NCBI GenBank assembly: GCA_945874535.1
Contig: CAMCGZ010000002.1
Location: 137,585-199,049 of the forward strand
Direction: 5' to 3'
DNA: 61,465 nucleotides
Origin: Bdellovibrio sp. ZAP7
Lineage (GTDB): Bacteria > Bdellovibrionota > UBA1018 > CAIMNF01
Shown: positions 16,052 through 24,658 of the stretch, piece after piece
How the letters are laid out: every line of letters starts with the position of its first letter
Numbering within the stretch: position 1 is the stretch's first letter
Translations under genes and position numbers: made by a program
Notes under the pieces: generated by a model
What the model was told of the DNA's origin: nothing
Databases searched by the model: none
The model's input: the letters and a program-made list of their open reading frames with translations, nothing else

Positions 16052-17194
16052 TCAGGTCAGTGTTCCCTTGCCGCTGTTCTGGTTCATCACCGAAGGGCGG
16101 GGGAGATTCTCGACGAAGCGGAGTTCCTGAGCAATCGGACTCAAATCCTGGTCGATTTGGTGGGCGGCTGGGCCGGATACGGGGTGGTGAGGCCCGAACT
16201 TCTCCATGCGGTATTCGATCCATTCCCCGTCCTCACGCATCGAAACTGATTTCGGATCGACGGGAGCGGGAAGTGCGAAGCGCTCAGAGAGGATTTGATG
16301 GGATCGGGAGGAGATCACACGGCCCGGCTCGACCATGGCGCGTTCATCCGCCACGCGGGTGCCGATCAGCTCGAGATCCTTGCCGCTGACCTGAACGCGC
16401 ACGCCCTTGCGCTCGTGTTCGGGTACTTTCACACGGAGAATGATGGACTCACCCTGATCCTCCATGGCCGACTCGAAGCGCTTGATGTGGTAAAAGGGAT
16501 CGCCCGAGCGGGTGTCCTGGATCCGAATTTTTTCGGCGGAGGCGAGCTTGCGTTCATTCAACGAGGCGGTGGTTCTGTGTTCCACCTGCCGGAGCTCGTC
16601 GAGGTACTGCTGGTGCTTTTCGTCCCGGATTTTCTGGTAATGATCGCGGATCCCCTCAAGGGAGGCGCGATGATTCTCCTTTTGGACCTCGAGGTAGGCC
16701 TCTCTTTGTTCGCGCAGGTCCTGAGTGGTCTTCTCGGTGTTCTTCACGATCAATTCCGTATTCCGGATGTGATTCCGGTGGATATCATCCTGGGTCGCCC
16801 GCTCGCGTTGGCGCTCATACTGTTCAAGCGCTGCGTACTTTTTCCGGTGATCTTCCACCCGGGTCCGACCTTCTTTTTCAGTGTTGAAAGCCTCGGTTTC
16901 CAGCTCCCGTTTCGTCTCGGCGATCGACTCGCGTCCACGGGTCTGGAGATCGCGTTCTTCGCGGTTGATCTGGTTTTTCTGGTTCCGGAGGTGTTCGTAG
17001 TGGGAGAGGCGTTGAGCCTGTGAGGAAGTCTCGAACCGGTCCTGGAGATCAGCCGTTTCTGCCACGTGTGACTGTTTCAGATTCTGGATTTCCGCTTCGT
17101 GAGAATCCTGAAGGGACTGTTTCTGTTCCCGTTGGAGGCGGTACTGCTCCGCCAACTCCTGGCTCGCAGAATAACCGTTTTCAACTCGGCTCAC
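16052..17194 (-). CDS. long coiled coil fused to an alpha-crystallin-like (Hsp20) domain
   Basis: 380 residues without signal peptide. Residues about 10-225 form a highly charged coiled coil (Arg/Glu/Gln-rich). Residues about 228-320 resemble an Hsp20/alpha-crystallin sandwich: DPFYHIKRFESAMEDQGESI, then ILRVKVPEHERKGVRVQVSG, then KDLELIGTRVADERA, closing with RFALPAPVDPKSVSMREDGE. These carry the typical order of strands, including the P-x-x-V-D-x-x-S-V turn. A Pro-rich tail ends the protein. Hsp20 domains usually occur alone; a 200-residue coiled coil in front is unusual. It sits 18 bases after the 102-residue gene in one operon. Confidence 0.6.
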   Translation of the reverse strand: MSRVENGYSASQELAEQYRLQREQKQSLQDSHEAEIQNLKQSHVAETADLQDRFETSSQAQRLSHYEHLRNQKNQINREERDLQTRGRESIAETKRELETEAFNTEKEGRTRVEDHRKKYAALEQYERQRERATQDDIHRNHIRNTELIVKNTEKTTQDLREQREAYLEVQKENHRASLEGIRDHYQKIRDEKHQQYLDELRQVEHRTTASLNERKLASAEKIRIQDTRSGDPFYHIKRFESAMEDQGESIILRVKVPEHERKGVRVQVSGKDLELIGTRVADERAMVEPGRVISSRSHQILSERFALPAPVDPKSVSMREDGEWIEYRMEKFGPHHPVSGPAAHQIDQDLSPIAQELRFVENLPRPSVMNQNSGKGTLT

Positions 17195-17212
17195 GGGCGA
17201 CTCCTTCCTGGA

Positions 17213-17521
17213 TCAATGACGGATCCGGTTGGTTTCAAACAGGTTGTTCTCCACAATGTTGAAATAGATCTTCACGACCCGGTAGAGGTCGGTTTCGGGA
17301 AGGCAGGAGAGGTACGCTTTCTGGCGGTCATAACCCTCGAGAGTGATCAGCTTTTCGATGTGCTTCTCGATTTCACGGGCTTCGGCCTCGCTCATCGGCA
17401 GGGTTTGATTGGAGAACACCTTACGGACCACATCGATATCAAACAGGATGTGATTCCCCTGGGCCGACTGCTTGATGAGGTATTCTACCGTGGTCAGTTG
17501 TTCTTGTGAGACTGTGATCAT
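17213..17521 (-). CDS. small protein of unknown function, first gene of the alpha-crystallin operon
   Basis: 102 residues, hydrophilic and helical (SEAEAREIEKHIEKLITLEG; DLYRVVKIYFNIVENNLFET). No signal peptide or known motif. The ATG follows an AGGAGG that lies inside a structured leader (17527-17574). Its stop is 18 bases before the coiled-coil/alpha-crystallin gene, so the two are likely partners. Confidence 0.6.
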   Translation of the reverse strand: MITVSQEQLTTVEYLIKQSAQGNHILFDIDVVRKVFSNQTLPMSEAEAREIEKHIEKLITLEGYDRQKAYLSCLPETDLYRVVKIYFNIVENNLFETNRIRH

Positions 17522-17526
17522 CCCAA

Positions 17527-17574
17527 TGCCCCTCCTGGGAAAAACCGGGGCATCCTGCCCCTTCTTTTATTTTT
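17527..17574 (-). promoter_or_regulatory. leader with alternative hairpins covering the ribosome site
   Basis: On the minus strand the order is GGGGCA (17561-17556), TGCCCC (17552-17547), then GGGGCA (17532-17527), the last overlapping the AGGAGG site of the 17521 gene. The middle block can pair with either side, so the ribosome site is partly in or out of a stem. Read on the plus strand, GGGGCA-TCC-TGCCCC followed by TTCTTTTATTTTT is a good intrinsic terminator. Confidence 0.5.
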
Positions 17575-17740
17575 CCGGAGTCAGGAAGAAAGCGCAACGA
17601 CAAAATTCCCACACCCCCTCTCTGGCAGGGCGGGAGCGCCTGAAAGCTGTCATTGACGTGAATACGGGCAGGGGTCAGACTGGAAAAGTGGATCCCAGGA
17701 TGGGGTCGGCATTCGGAGAGCAACTCCCGGGGGACTTAGG

Positions 17741-18700
17741 ATGAGTTCAAAACCGCGCGGTTCGGCCAAAAAATCGGCGAAATTACATTGTGAAGAATGC
17801 AAAAAGGTCATTCCCCAGCGGAAACAGGCTCTTTTTGTCGAAGAAGAAGTAGGCCGGTTTTTTTGTGATGAAGGTTGCATTGTCAGCCATTTCACCTCCG
17901 ATATCGAGAAGCTCGAGCGGGAGTACGGCAAGCACGTCACCCCCCAGGATCTGAGTGCCGAGGAACGTGAGCGTTATGCCCACTTCAGGTGGATGGCCCT
18001 CGAGAATCCGGACGAGATCTGGATGGAAACCCTTCCCAAGGGTGATCGTCGCTTCACCTTGATTGCCGAATACATGCCCGAAACCAAAAAGGTGTGGGCT
18101 GTTGCGGTCTGTCTCATGTTGAGAGGCGAGCCCAGTTTCCTTTATCTCGCATTCGTGAGCTCGGATCGCAACCTCGTTGAGGTTTTCCGACGGGGCGATC
18201 AAATGAAGGTAGTGAAGGAAGGGGCGCTTAGCGATACCTCCGAGGAGACCCCTGCCGAGCGTGCGCGGGACGAAGAGCAGGGCTCCGACCGGCTCGCCGA
18301 ACCCTGGACAGAAGCGGACTCCGTCCGGGCCATGATCGTCCGGTCACGCAAAAACAGTGATATCGCTCCTGAGGATTTCGGATTTTACCAGAAGTGCCTC
18401 GAGGAGACTTTGCAGAAGCCGAACGAGCTTTGGAGTTATCAGCCGAAGTCCGCCAGACGGATCTATCACTTCATCAAACACTACGAACACGAAGAGTCCT
18501 ATTGGTATGTCGTGATGGCCAAGGACACCCAGGACGAGACCCAGATCGAGATCATCGATGTTTTCCCGACCCGGGATCCTGAACTCGTCGGGATGTGCCG
18601 CCACGGAAAGAAGGAAGTTCTCGGAAACACCGGCTCAGAGGATCGGGTCGAAGAGGGCGAGAATCTGCTTCCCGAGAAAGTCCGCCGGAACATCCATTAA
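17741..18700 (+). CDS. zinc-ribbon protein with a tandem duplicated domain
   Basis: 319 residues, cytoplasmic. Cys pairs at the N-terminus (HCEECKKVI and FFCDEGCIVSHF) suggest a treble-clef or TRASH-like zinc site. Two internal repeats follow: the first near residues 85-155 (ALENPDEIWMETLPKGDRRF to DRNLVEVFRRGDQ), the second near 210-290 (LEETLQKPNELWSYQPKSAR to DPELVGMCRHGK). Both start with P-x-E-[IL]-W and end with D-x-x-[LV]-V-x-x-x-R-x-G. This pattern recalls PBECR-type barnase/EndoU-like domains, but I cannot confirm it. An acidic linker separates the repeats. The stop shares TTAA with the convergent lipoprotein gene. Confidence 0.6.
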   Translation: MSSKPRGSAKKSAKLHCEECKKVIPQRKQALFVEEEVGRFFCDEGCIVSHFTSDIEKLEREYGKHVTPQDLSAEERERYAHFRWMALENPDEIWMETLPKGDRRFTLIAEYMPETKKVWAVAVCLMLRGEPSFLYLAFVSSDRNLVEVFRRGDQMKVVKEGALSDTSEETPAERARDEEQGSDRLAEPWTEADSVRAMIVRSRKNSDIAPEDFGFYQKCLEETLQKPNELWSYQPKSARRIYHFIKHYEHEESYWYVVMAKDTQDETQIEIIDVFPTRDPELVGMCRHGKKEVLGNTGSEDRVEEGENLLPEKVRRNIH

Positions 18701-19227
18701 AGGTTTCCGGTCGCGTATTGGAGTGAAGACTGGGACGCGCAGGCCGACACATTGCCGTAGGCCAAGCAGTAAGACATGATGGAGGCATCGCTCGCCCGGA
18801 CGACCTGGACGGCGTCGAATTGGAGCGATCCGAACTGAATCAGGGTTCCTTCCGCGCTCACGTTCGAGCACTGGACAGCATAACGGGTGTAGATCGTTCC
18901 GTAGGGATTCGCGACGATTCCGCGTCCTCCGAGAGTCGGGAACACACAAACGGTGCGGACTGCTCCGTCCGCCGGGAAGAGCCGGATCGAGGTCGATGCC
19001 GAAGTATCTCTGCAAGCACGGTATTCTTGCGAGGCCTGACCGGTCGAGCTCACAATGTTCGGGGTTTCAGAGCACTGGAGGTCGGCCGACAGGTATTGGC
19101 CGGATTCAGAAGGACCCCAGGAGTTGGAGTATCCGTCGAAGCGATCAGCGAACTGGGGGCGGGCGCCACAGGCTGAAACCAGGCCGGCCAGAAGAAGTCC
19201 CAAAGACAGATTTTTAATGATTTTCAT
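18697..19227 (-). CDS. small lipoprotein of unknown function
   Basis: 176 residues with a lipoprotein signal peptide (LLLAGLVSAC; lipobox V-S-A-C). The mature part is Ser/Gly/Tyr-rich and predicted beta, with about six further Cys (LQCSETP, RACRDTS, TVCVFP, VQCSNVS, YCLAYGNVSACAS), suggesting disulfides in the periplasm or on the outer surface. No family recognised. Single gene, convergent with the zinc-ribbon gene. Confidence 0.68.
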   Translation of the reverse strand: MKIIKNLSLGLLLAGLVSACGARPQFADRFDGYSNSWGPSESGQYLSADLQCSETPNIVSSTGQASQEYRACRDTSASTSIRLFPADGAVRTVCVFPTLGGRGIVANPYGTIYTRYAVQCSNVSAEGTLIQFGSLQFDAVQVVRASDASIMSYCLAYGNVSACASQSSLQYATGNL

Positions 19228-19360
19228 ATTCTCCCTCTCAATCCCTACACCCAGAGAGAATGCAACGGTGATGCCAAGCCGGGACTGCCCCGGAGGGGCT
19301 CAGAACGCATTCCAGGTGCATAGTCTTTGTACAGCTGAACATCCGCTGACATTCAACGAA

Positions 19361-20962
19361 TCAGATTGAGCGGAAGCGCCTGGCGAGGAAAATTCCAGCG
19401 TAAATCAGGGTCAGGATCTGGCAGATCCGGGCGAACCAATTCGCCCCCAAGCTCCGCCCGATTTGAAGATAAGGAGAAAGGGGCCAGGTGCGTTTTTCAA
19501 TTTCAGCATTCAGAACAGAGCTCTCAAACAGTCCCGAGCGGGCCCGAGTTTCTCCGATGGCGTCCATCCAGACGCTGAACCCTGTATTGGTCGATCGCAA
19601 AAGCGGGAGTCGGGTTTCCACCGTCCGGAACCGGGTCAGGGCAAGGTGGAGATAGGGCTCTCCATCCGGACCGAACCAGGAATCATTGGTGACATTCACC
19701 AGTGCATCCGCACCCAGCCACGCACCCTGTGCGGAGTGTTCACCGATCAGTCCCTCGTAGCAGATCGAGGGGGCGAGGTTGAAGGGGTGTCCCTCGGCGT
19801 TTTTCACTTCGATCAATTCCGGTCCCGGCCCTCTTCCGAAAAATCCCATCGTCGGAAACCAGCTCTTCATGGTGGGGAAACTGTCAGCAAAAGGGAGTGT
19901 TTCTCCGAACATCAGAAGGACATTCTTGTGATAGGTACGAGTGGTTTGGCTGGGAGCATGGTGGAAAAACAGGGAGTTGAACTCCACACCGGAGGTATCC
20001 CGGTCGTAGCCGCCGAAAATGAGAGTTCCCGGAAAGGTTCCCAAAAAGTCGTTCAGCCGGCTCTCCATCCTGACTTCGTTCGGGGTCTCGGGCTGGTGGA
20101 AGATCGATGGATAAGCGGTCTCGGGCCAGATGATCGCATCGGGGCGGGCGGTTTCCTGCAGGGCCTGTCCCGATAGACCGAGGTACTGCTCGAGCACCGC
20201 TGTCATCGCATCCCCGGTGCCACGCTCGGCAGCCACCTTCAGAAAATCCCCGATATTGGCTTGAACCATGGACGCTCTCAAGCGGGGGGCCGTCCGTGCT
20301 GTTCCCGATGCGTACTCCCGGTGTTGGTTCACTCGCCATTGTCCGTAAATCAAGGTACACGCGAGCAGGGCGATCGCTGCAAGGGCCGGGCGAATCCGCC
20401 GGATCCGGAATGCAGTGGCGATTCCCTCGTTGAAGGTGAGTGCGAGAAAGGTCAGGAAGAAGACTCCCCCCACATCCGCCGCCTGTCTGACGAGGAGGGA
20501 GGAATGAAACGCATGCCCCGCGGTATCGAGAAAAATTTTGGGATAGAGCGATTCGATTCCCGCGTAAAACGCCCCGAGCAAGAGTGGATGCACCAGCGAG
20601 TTCAGTGTGCTGGGGCTGGAGTGACGCAGGACCCGGTCCCGGATCATCAAATAAAGAGGCACTTGAAGCTGTCCGGTCAGGCTGAACGCCAGAAAAACCC
20701 CCAGTGCGGCCGGAAGCGGCAGGCCCCCATATCGCATGGTTGCTCCAACCATCCAGTAAAAGCCACCGATACAGATGATGACCGACATCCAGGTTCCTGC
20801 CAGGAGTGTCGCTTTCAGGGATCCGGGTCGATTCCGGATCCGGTCAGCACTGAGGAGTAGGGGAACAAATGCGAACCACTGCAAAGGATGGAGATCCCAC
20901 GGTGCAAACGACAGCACGTAGAGGATTCCACTCAAAGTTGCAGAAAGGAAGAGGGCCTTCAA
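19361..20962 (-). CDS. lnt: apolipoprotein N-acyltransferase
   Basis: Adds the third acyl chain to lipoproteins in the inner membrane. The N-terminal half has about six membrane helices (starting LYVLSFAPWDLHPLQW). The C-terminal nitrilase-type domain has the full catalytic triad: E281 in IIWPETAYPS, K346 in TYHKNVLLMFGE, and C401 in APSICYEGLIGE. A final membrane helix closes the protein. 533 residues is normal. This fits the several lipoproteins in the window. Confidence 0.96.
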   Translation of the reverse strand: MKALFLSATLSGILYVLSFAPWDLHPLQWFAFVPLLLSADRIRNRPGSLKATLLAGTWMSVIICIGGFYWMVGATMRYGGLPLPAALGVFLAFSLTGQLQVPLYLMIRDRVLRHSSPSTLNSLVHPLLLGAFYAGIESLYPKIFLDTAGHAFHSSLLVRQAADVGGVFFLTFLALTFNEGIATAFRIRRIRPALAAIALLACTLIYGQWRVNQHREYASGTARTAPRLRASMVQANIGDFLKVAAERGTGDAMTAVLEQYLGLSGQALQETARPDAIIWPETAYPSIFHQPETPNEVRMESRLNDFLGTFPGTLIFGGYDRDTSGVEFNSLFFHHAPSQTTRTYHKNVLLMFGETLPFADSFPTMKSWFPTMGFFGRGPGPELIEVKNAEGHPFNLAPSICYEGLIGEHSAQGAWLGADALVNVTNDSWFGPDGEPYLHLALTRFRTVETRLPLLRSTNTGFSVWMDAIGETRARSGLFESSVLNAEIEKRTWPLSPYLQIGRSLGANWFARICQILTLIYAGIFLARRFRSI

Positions 20963-21000
20963 GGTGGTTCCAGTCTAGCAAAGGGTCGGACCGGACTGCA

Positions 21001-22038
21001 TTATTTTTTGGAGGCCGTGGAGCGGTCGGCGCCCCGTCCTGCATCCAGAGCAGAGATGGCACGGAAGGCGTCTACTTTGCCGCCCGAGGCCACTTTGGAC
21101 CGGAGGGCCGCGATCGGTGTGGTATTCCGCACGATCAGTTCCTTCACTTGGGAGGGGCTCAGAGATGGCGACTTCGACAAGAGCAGTGCCGCAATTCCCG
21201 AGACGAATGCGGTCGCTTGTGAAGTGCCTGTCATGCGTCCGTGCCGCCCGCCGGGAATCGTGCTCAGAATGCTTTCGCCGGGAGCGGCGACATCCACCGA
21301 GCGCACACCCCAGTTCGACGAAGGAAGGATCTTGTTTTCAGCGTCCATCGAGGCAACGGTGATGATGTTCTTCAAACCCTTCAGTCCGTAGGCTGCCGGA
21401 TAATAACGGTACTCTTCGACATCGGTATTGTGGCGATCATTGCCCGCCGCTGCAACAATGAGAACGCCGCGTTCTTCGGCTTTTTTCATCGCCTGGAACT
21501 CTTCTTCGGAGTATTCGGGGCCGCCACCCGAGTAATTGATGATCCGGGCGCCATTATCGATGGCATAGTGCAGGGCTTTGATGGTGTTGGCAAGATTCAC
21601 CGATCCGGGAGCGGTCTCGGAGTAGTAACGAACCGGCATGATCTGAACGTTCCGGGTGACACCGGAAGTTCCCGTGCGGGGATTGGCAATCGCGCCGATG
21701 ATCCCGGCGATGTGAGTGCCGTGACCGTGGAAATCAATCGGGTTCGGAGCCTGGGTGACGAAATCCCAGCCGTAAACAGTGCCACTGCTGAGACGATTCT
21801 TCGTACCGGGGGATTTCCAAAGGTTGGGTTTCAAATCGGGATGGGAGGCATCGATGCCGGTATCGATCACCGCGACGATCACATTGCGGCTGCCTTCGGT
21901 CAGCTTCCATGCGCGTTCGACGCTGATGGCGCGGTCTTCGAGTCCCCAATTCCGGATCTGGAATGCTTTCAGGGACGCCGCTTGGGTCAGCGGAAGGGTC
22001 AGGAGGAGGAATGCAAAGATGAGGGAGAGGGTTTTCAC
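21001..22038 (-). CDS. secreted subtilisin-like serine protease (S8)
   Basis: 345 residues with signal peptide LIFAFLLLTLPLTQA. All subtilase residues are present: D59 in AVIDTGIDASHPD, H106 in GHGTHIAGIIGA, oxyanion N200 in AAAGNDRHN, and S273 in TGTSQATAFVSGIAALLL. There is no obvious long inhibitor propeptide (about 30 residues precede the catalytic domain). The C-terminus is short and basic with a possible propeptide-like tail (GRGADRSTASKK). It probably acts in the periplasm or outside. Single gene, divergent from the exported metalloprotease candidate. Confidence 0.93.
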   Translation of the reverse strand: MKTLSLIFAFLLLTLPLTQAASLKAFQIRNWGLEDRAISVERAWKLTEGSRNVIVAVIDTGIDASHPDLKPNLWKSPGTKNRLSSGTVYGWDFVTQAPNPIDFHGHGTHIAGIIGAIANPRTGTSGVTRNVQIMPVRYYSETAPGSVNLANTIKALHYAIDNGARIINYSGGGPEYSEEEFQAMKKAEERGVLIVAAAGNDRHNTDVEEYRYYPAAYGLKGLKNIITVASMDAENKILPSSNWGVRSVDVAAPGESILSTIPGGRHGRMTGTSQATAFVSGIAALLLSKSPSLSPSQVKELIVRNTTPIAALRSKVASGGKVDAFRAISALDAGRGADRSTASKK

Positions 22039-22130
22039 TGTGCGGTGCCTGGCCTTTCTAAGTCCCTATCTCTTCAAAAAGGATGCCAAAAGGGTCCTCC
22101 CGGCTCCCGACTGGGGTAGATTTTAAGTAT

Positions 22131-22156
22131 TTGATAAGAATGGTTTTTTTTATCAA
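22131..22156. repeat. TTGATAA inverted repeat in the 22039-22260 intergenic region
   Basis: Perfect 7-base arms TTGATAA and TTATCAA separated by 12 bases rich in T. It lies between the divergent subtilase and the 22261 gene. Could be an operator or an RNA hairpin; nothing else was clear in this 222-base gap. Confidence 0.4.
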
Positions 22157-22260
22157 CAAAATGGGTGATGGGGCGAATCCCCCGATTCGGCGGGCAGGGG
22201 TGCAGGAAAGGATCACACAGGTGTCTAAAGAATTGACGGCAAGGGGCCGATGGGAAAAGG

Positions 22261-23079
22261 GTGAGAGTCCCCCCGCTCCTTCCCCTGGTTTGCGTTGTTT
22301 TGCTCCTGACTTCTGTGAGCCCGTCTTCCGGTCAGACTGAATCGGGACTGGAGCCAGCAGAACGTCTGCTTGAGGCCACCCCGGCCGGTCGGCAGGTGCT
22401 CGATGCGGCCCGCGAAGGCAGGATTCACTGGGGGCAGGGACAAGTTTCGAGGACTGAGGTCACCGCCACCCGAAGTGTGCACGATGGGGTCGAAACCGTG
22501 CACTACGAGACCCGGGTCATCATCTCAGGCTCGAAGAGTCCGGTGTTCCAGGCCTTGGATCTCGCACACGAGTTGGTTCACGCGCTCCGTCCAAAGGAGA
22601 ATCCTTTTCATCCCACCTTAAGAGCCGGCGATTACGTGGTGCGCGGAATCGAGGGAGAGGGTGGGGAAGCCGAGGCGATCGCTTATGAGTGCAAGGTCGG
22701 TCGGGAATGGGTCGAGAGTGTGAAGCCGGCGGGTCTTTCTCAGGAAGACCGGGCTTTGGTCCGCGCCCGTTGCGGGATGGTCTGGAAGGCTGCGGCCGAC
22801 AGCGAAAAATGGAAGCGTTCCTTTTACTACCTCGGACAACACTATCGTGATTTTCTCGAACGTCTGACCCGACTCGATCCGGGCCCGGTCGAATTGAAGT
22901 GGTGGAAGGACCACATCGATCCCCGGACTCCCGTATTCACCTCGGCTATGGCTCAGAAACCCTACCCGGTGGCTTTGCTCGAGGAGTACCTCGAGCTCAC
23001 AAAGAAAATCTGTTCCCGTTCTCCGGCTTCCGAATCGCCATTTGCCAAGCGATGCGGGACCCTTTCCGGACTGAAGTGA
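22261..23079 (+). CDS. exported HExxH metalloprotease-like protein
   Basis: 272 residues starting at GTG with a strong signal peptide (PLLPLVCVVLLLTSVSPSSG). HELVHALRP near residue 105 is an HExxH zinc motif in a hydrophobic setting (ALDLAHELVHA). A downstream helix with EAEAIAYECKVGREW could give the third (Glu) ligand. No known peptidase family is recognised with confidence. It is followed after 7 bases by a histidine-phosphatase gene and then queA. Upstream lies GCCGATGG, only partly sigma28-like. Confidence 0.6.
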   Translation: MRVPPLLPLVCVVLLLTSVSPSSGQTESGLEPAERLLEATPAGRQVLDAAREGRIHWGQGQVSRTEVTATRSVHDGVETVHYETRVIISGSKSPVFQALDLAHELVHALRPKENPFHPTLRAGDYVVRGIEGEGGEAEAIAYECKVGREWVESVKPAGLSQEDRALVRARCGMVWKAAADSEKWKRSFYYLGQHYRDFLERLTRLDPGPVELKWWKDHIDPRTPVFTSAMAQKPYPVALLEEYLELTKKICSRSPASESPFAKRCGTLSGLK

Positions 23080-23086
23080 GGCTCGG

Positions 23087-23563
23087 ATGGAGAAGCGACT
23101 GATTCTGATCCGGCATGCCCATCGCGACACGGAGAATCCTTCCCAGGACAACGGACTCAGTAATAAGGGCGAACAGCAGGTGAAACGGATGCTCCGGTTC
23201 TTCGAAAAGCGCCTGGAGGGTGACCTGCGGTTCCTGAGTTCTCCGAAAAAGCGTTGTCGTGAGACATTGGGTCCCCTGGCCGAGCGTTACGGATGTGGGC
23301 TCGAGATCGAAGAACGCCTGACTGAGACCGGACCGATCGAACGACAGGAAGAAGTTTTGGCCCGTTTGGGGGAGTTCATCGATGAGTGGAAATACCGGGG
23401 ACCGGATGTCCTGGTGGCGTGCTCGCATGGTGACATCATCCCGATCCTGGTCGAGCGCCTCACGGGGGCCCGGATCGGAATCAAAAAATGCGGGGTCGTC
23501 GAAATCGAGTGGTTTGCCGGGGAAAGCTACCTCACGGGTCTGGTGCAAAAACCGGGCGATTGA
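23087..23563 (+). CDS. histidine phosphatase superfamily protein (SixA-like)
   Basis: 158 residues. The N-terminal LILIRHAHRD is the R-H-x-H/G catalytic motif (phospho-accepting His), GLSNKGEQQVKRM follows as in SixA, and VACSHGDIIPIL near residue 110 supplies the second His. Small size favours a SixA-type phosphohistidine or small-substrate phosphatase. Substrate unknown. Lies between an exported metalloprotease-like gene and queA. Confidence 0.82.
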   Translation: MEKRLILIRHAHRDTENPSQDNGLSNKGEQQVKRMLRFFEKRLEGDLRFLSSPKKRCRETLGPLAERYGCGLEIEERLTETGPIERQEEVLARLGEFIDEWKYRGPDVLVACSHGDIIPILVERLTGARIGIKKCGVVEIEWFAGESYLTGLVQKPGD

Positions 23564-23578
23564 GATAGGGTGCCGGGT

Positions 23579-24658
23579 ATGGATCTTTTCGATGTCCGGA
23601 ACTATCAATTCACCTTGCCGGAGGAATTGATCGCGGCCGAACCGCTGGCGCAAAGGGACCGCTCCCGACTCTTGGTTGTGAACCGGAAATCCCGGACCTG
23701 GGAACACCGGATTTTCAGCGATCTTCCAGAAATCCTCGATCCTGGAACCGTGCTGGTGGCGAACAATACCCGCGTGATCCGTGCCCGGTTGCTGGGGGAA
23801 CGTGAGGGCACCGGCGGCAAGGTCGAGTTTTTCATGCTCCGTAAGGTGGACTCAGCCTGCTGGACCGGATTGATGAAAACCGGTGCTCGAGTCGTGCCCG
23901 GGTTCCGCTTTCGGATTCCCGACCGTCACGGGGGCTGGGTGGCAGGTGAGGTGATCGGTCGTGAGGAGAGTCCGGCGGGAGTGATTCTGACCGCGAAGTT
24001 TTCGCGCGATCCCGTTGAGGCCGATATCGGTGAAGTCCCCCTTCCTCCCTACATCGTTGCCAAAAGAAAGGATTGGGGCCCCGAAGAACTCGAGACCTAC
24101 AATACCGTTTTCGGAACCCAATCGGGTTCGGTCGCGGCTCCAACAGCCGGACGTCACTTCACACCAGAGCTGATCGCAAGCCTGCGTTCCGGGCGGATGG
24201 ACTGGCAGGAGCTCACCCTTCATGTCGGGATCGGCACATTCAAACCGGTGAGCGTTCCGGATGTGAGAGATCATTTGATGCACGCTGAGCCGGTTCAGAT
24301 TTCGAGCGAAGTGGCGGCTTCCTTGAACGCCTCCAAGCGCGCTGGGAAAACCATCCTCGCGGTCGGAACGACCACCACTCGTGCACTCGAGGGGAGATCC
24401 GTTCCCGGTTCCGCAGGTTTCGAGCTGGTGTCGGGAATGAGCGATGTGAATCTGTTCATCCATCCTGGGGCGGGATACGAATGGAAGTTCACCGACGCGA
24501 TGATCACCAATTTCCATCTCCCCGGTAGCACCCTCCTCATGATGATCGCGTCCAGGATCGGTGATCTCGGATTCACGCTCCGGGTTTACGAGGAAGCCGT
24601 GCGGGAACGTTACCGGTTTTACAGCTATGGCGACGCCATGCTAATCTTGGATCGATGA
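23579..24658 (+). CDS. queA: S-adenosylmethionine:tRNA ribosyltransferase-isomerase
   Basis: Transfers and isomerises the ribosyl group of AdoMet to preQ1 in tRNA, making epoxyqueuosine. QueA features: YQFTLPEELIAAEPL-QRDRSRLL at the N-terminus, VLVANNTRVIRARL, SVAAPTAGRHFTPELIASL, LHVGIGTFKPV, and TNFHLPGSTLLMM. The ATG at 23579 is preferred over a GTG 9 bases earlier because MDLFDVRNYQF matches the usual QueA start; 359 residues. The stop overlaps the start of the next gene. Confidence 0.96.
   Translation: MDLFDVRNYQFTLPEELIAAEPLAQRDRSRLLVVNRKSRTWEHRIFSDLPEILDPGTVLVANNTRVIRARLLGEREGTGGKVEFFMLRKVDSACWTGLMKTGARVVPGFRFRIPDRHGGWVAGEVIGREESPAGVILTAKFSRDPVEADIGEVPLPPYIVAKRKDWGPEELETYNTVFGTQSGSVAAPTAGRHFTPELIASLRSGRMDWQELTLHVGIGTFKPVSVPDVRDHLMHAEPVQISSEVAASLNASKRAGKTILAVGTTTTRALEGRSVPGSAGFELVSGMSDVNLFIHPGAGYEWKFTDAMITNFHLPGSTLLMMIASRIGDLGFTLRVYEEAVRERYRFYSYGDAMLILDR

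Noticed and set aside
17547-17574. Plus-strand intrinsic terminator as end of a gene
   Set aside because: No plus-strand gene ends in front of it. Kept as part of the leader structure, with antisense RNA only as a possibility.
22229-22257. Possible sigma28 promoter TAAAGAAT-N12-GCCGATGG before the exported metalloprotease gene
   Set aside because: The spacer is one base too long and the -10 has two mismatches; the transcript would start inside the start codon. Too weak to annotate.
22039-22260. Riboswitch or small RNA in the gap before the exported metalloprotease gene
   Set aside because: Only a short TTGATAA inverted repeat was seen; no conserved riboswitch pattern could be recognised.
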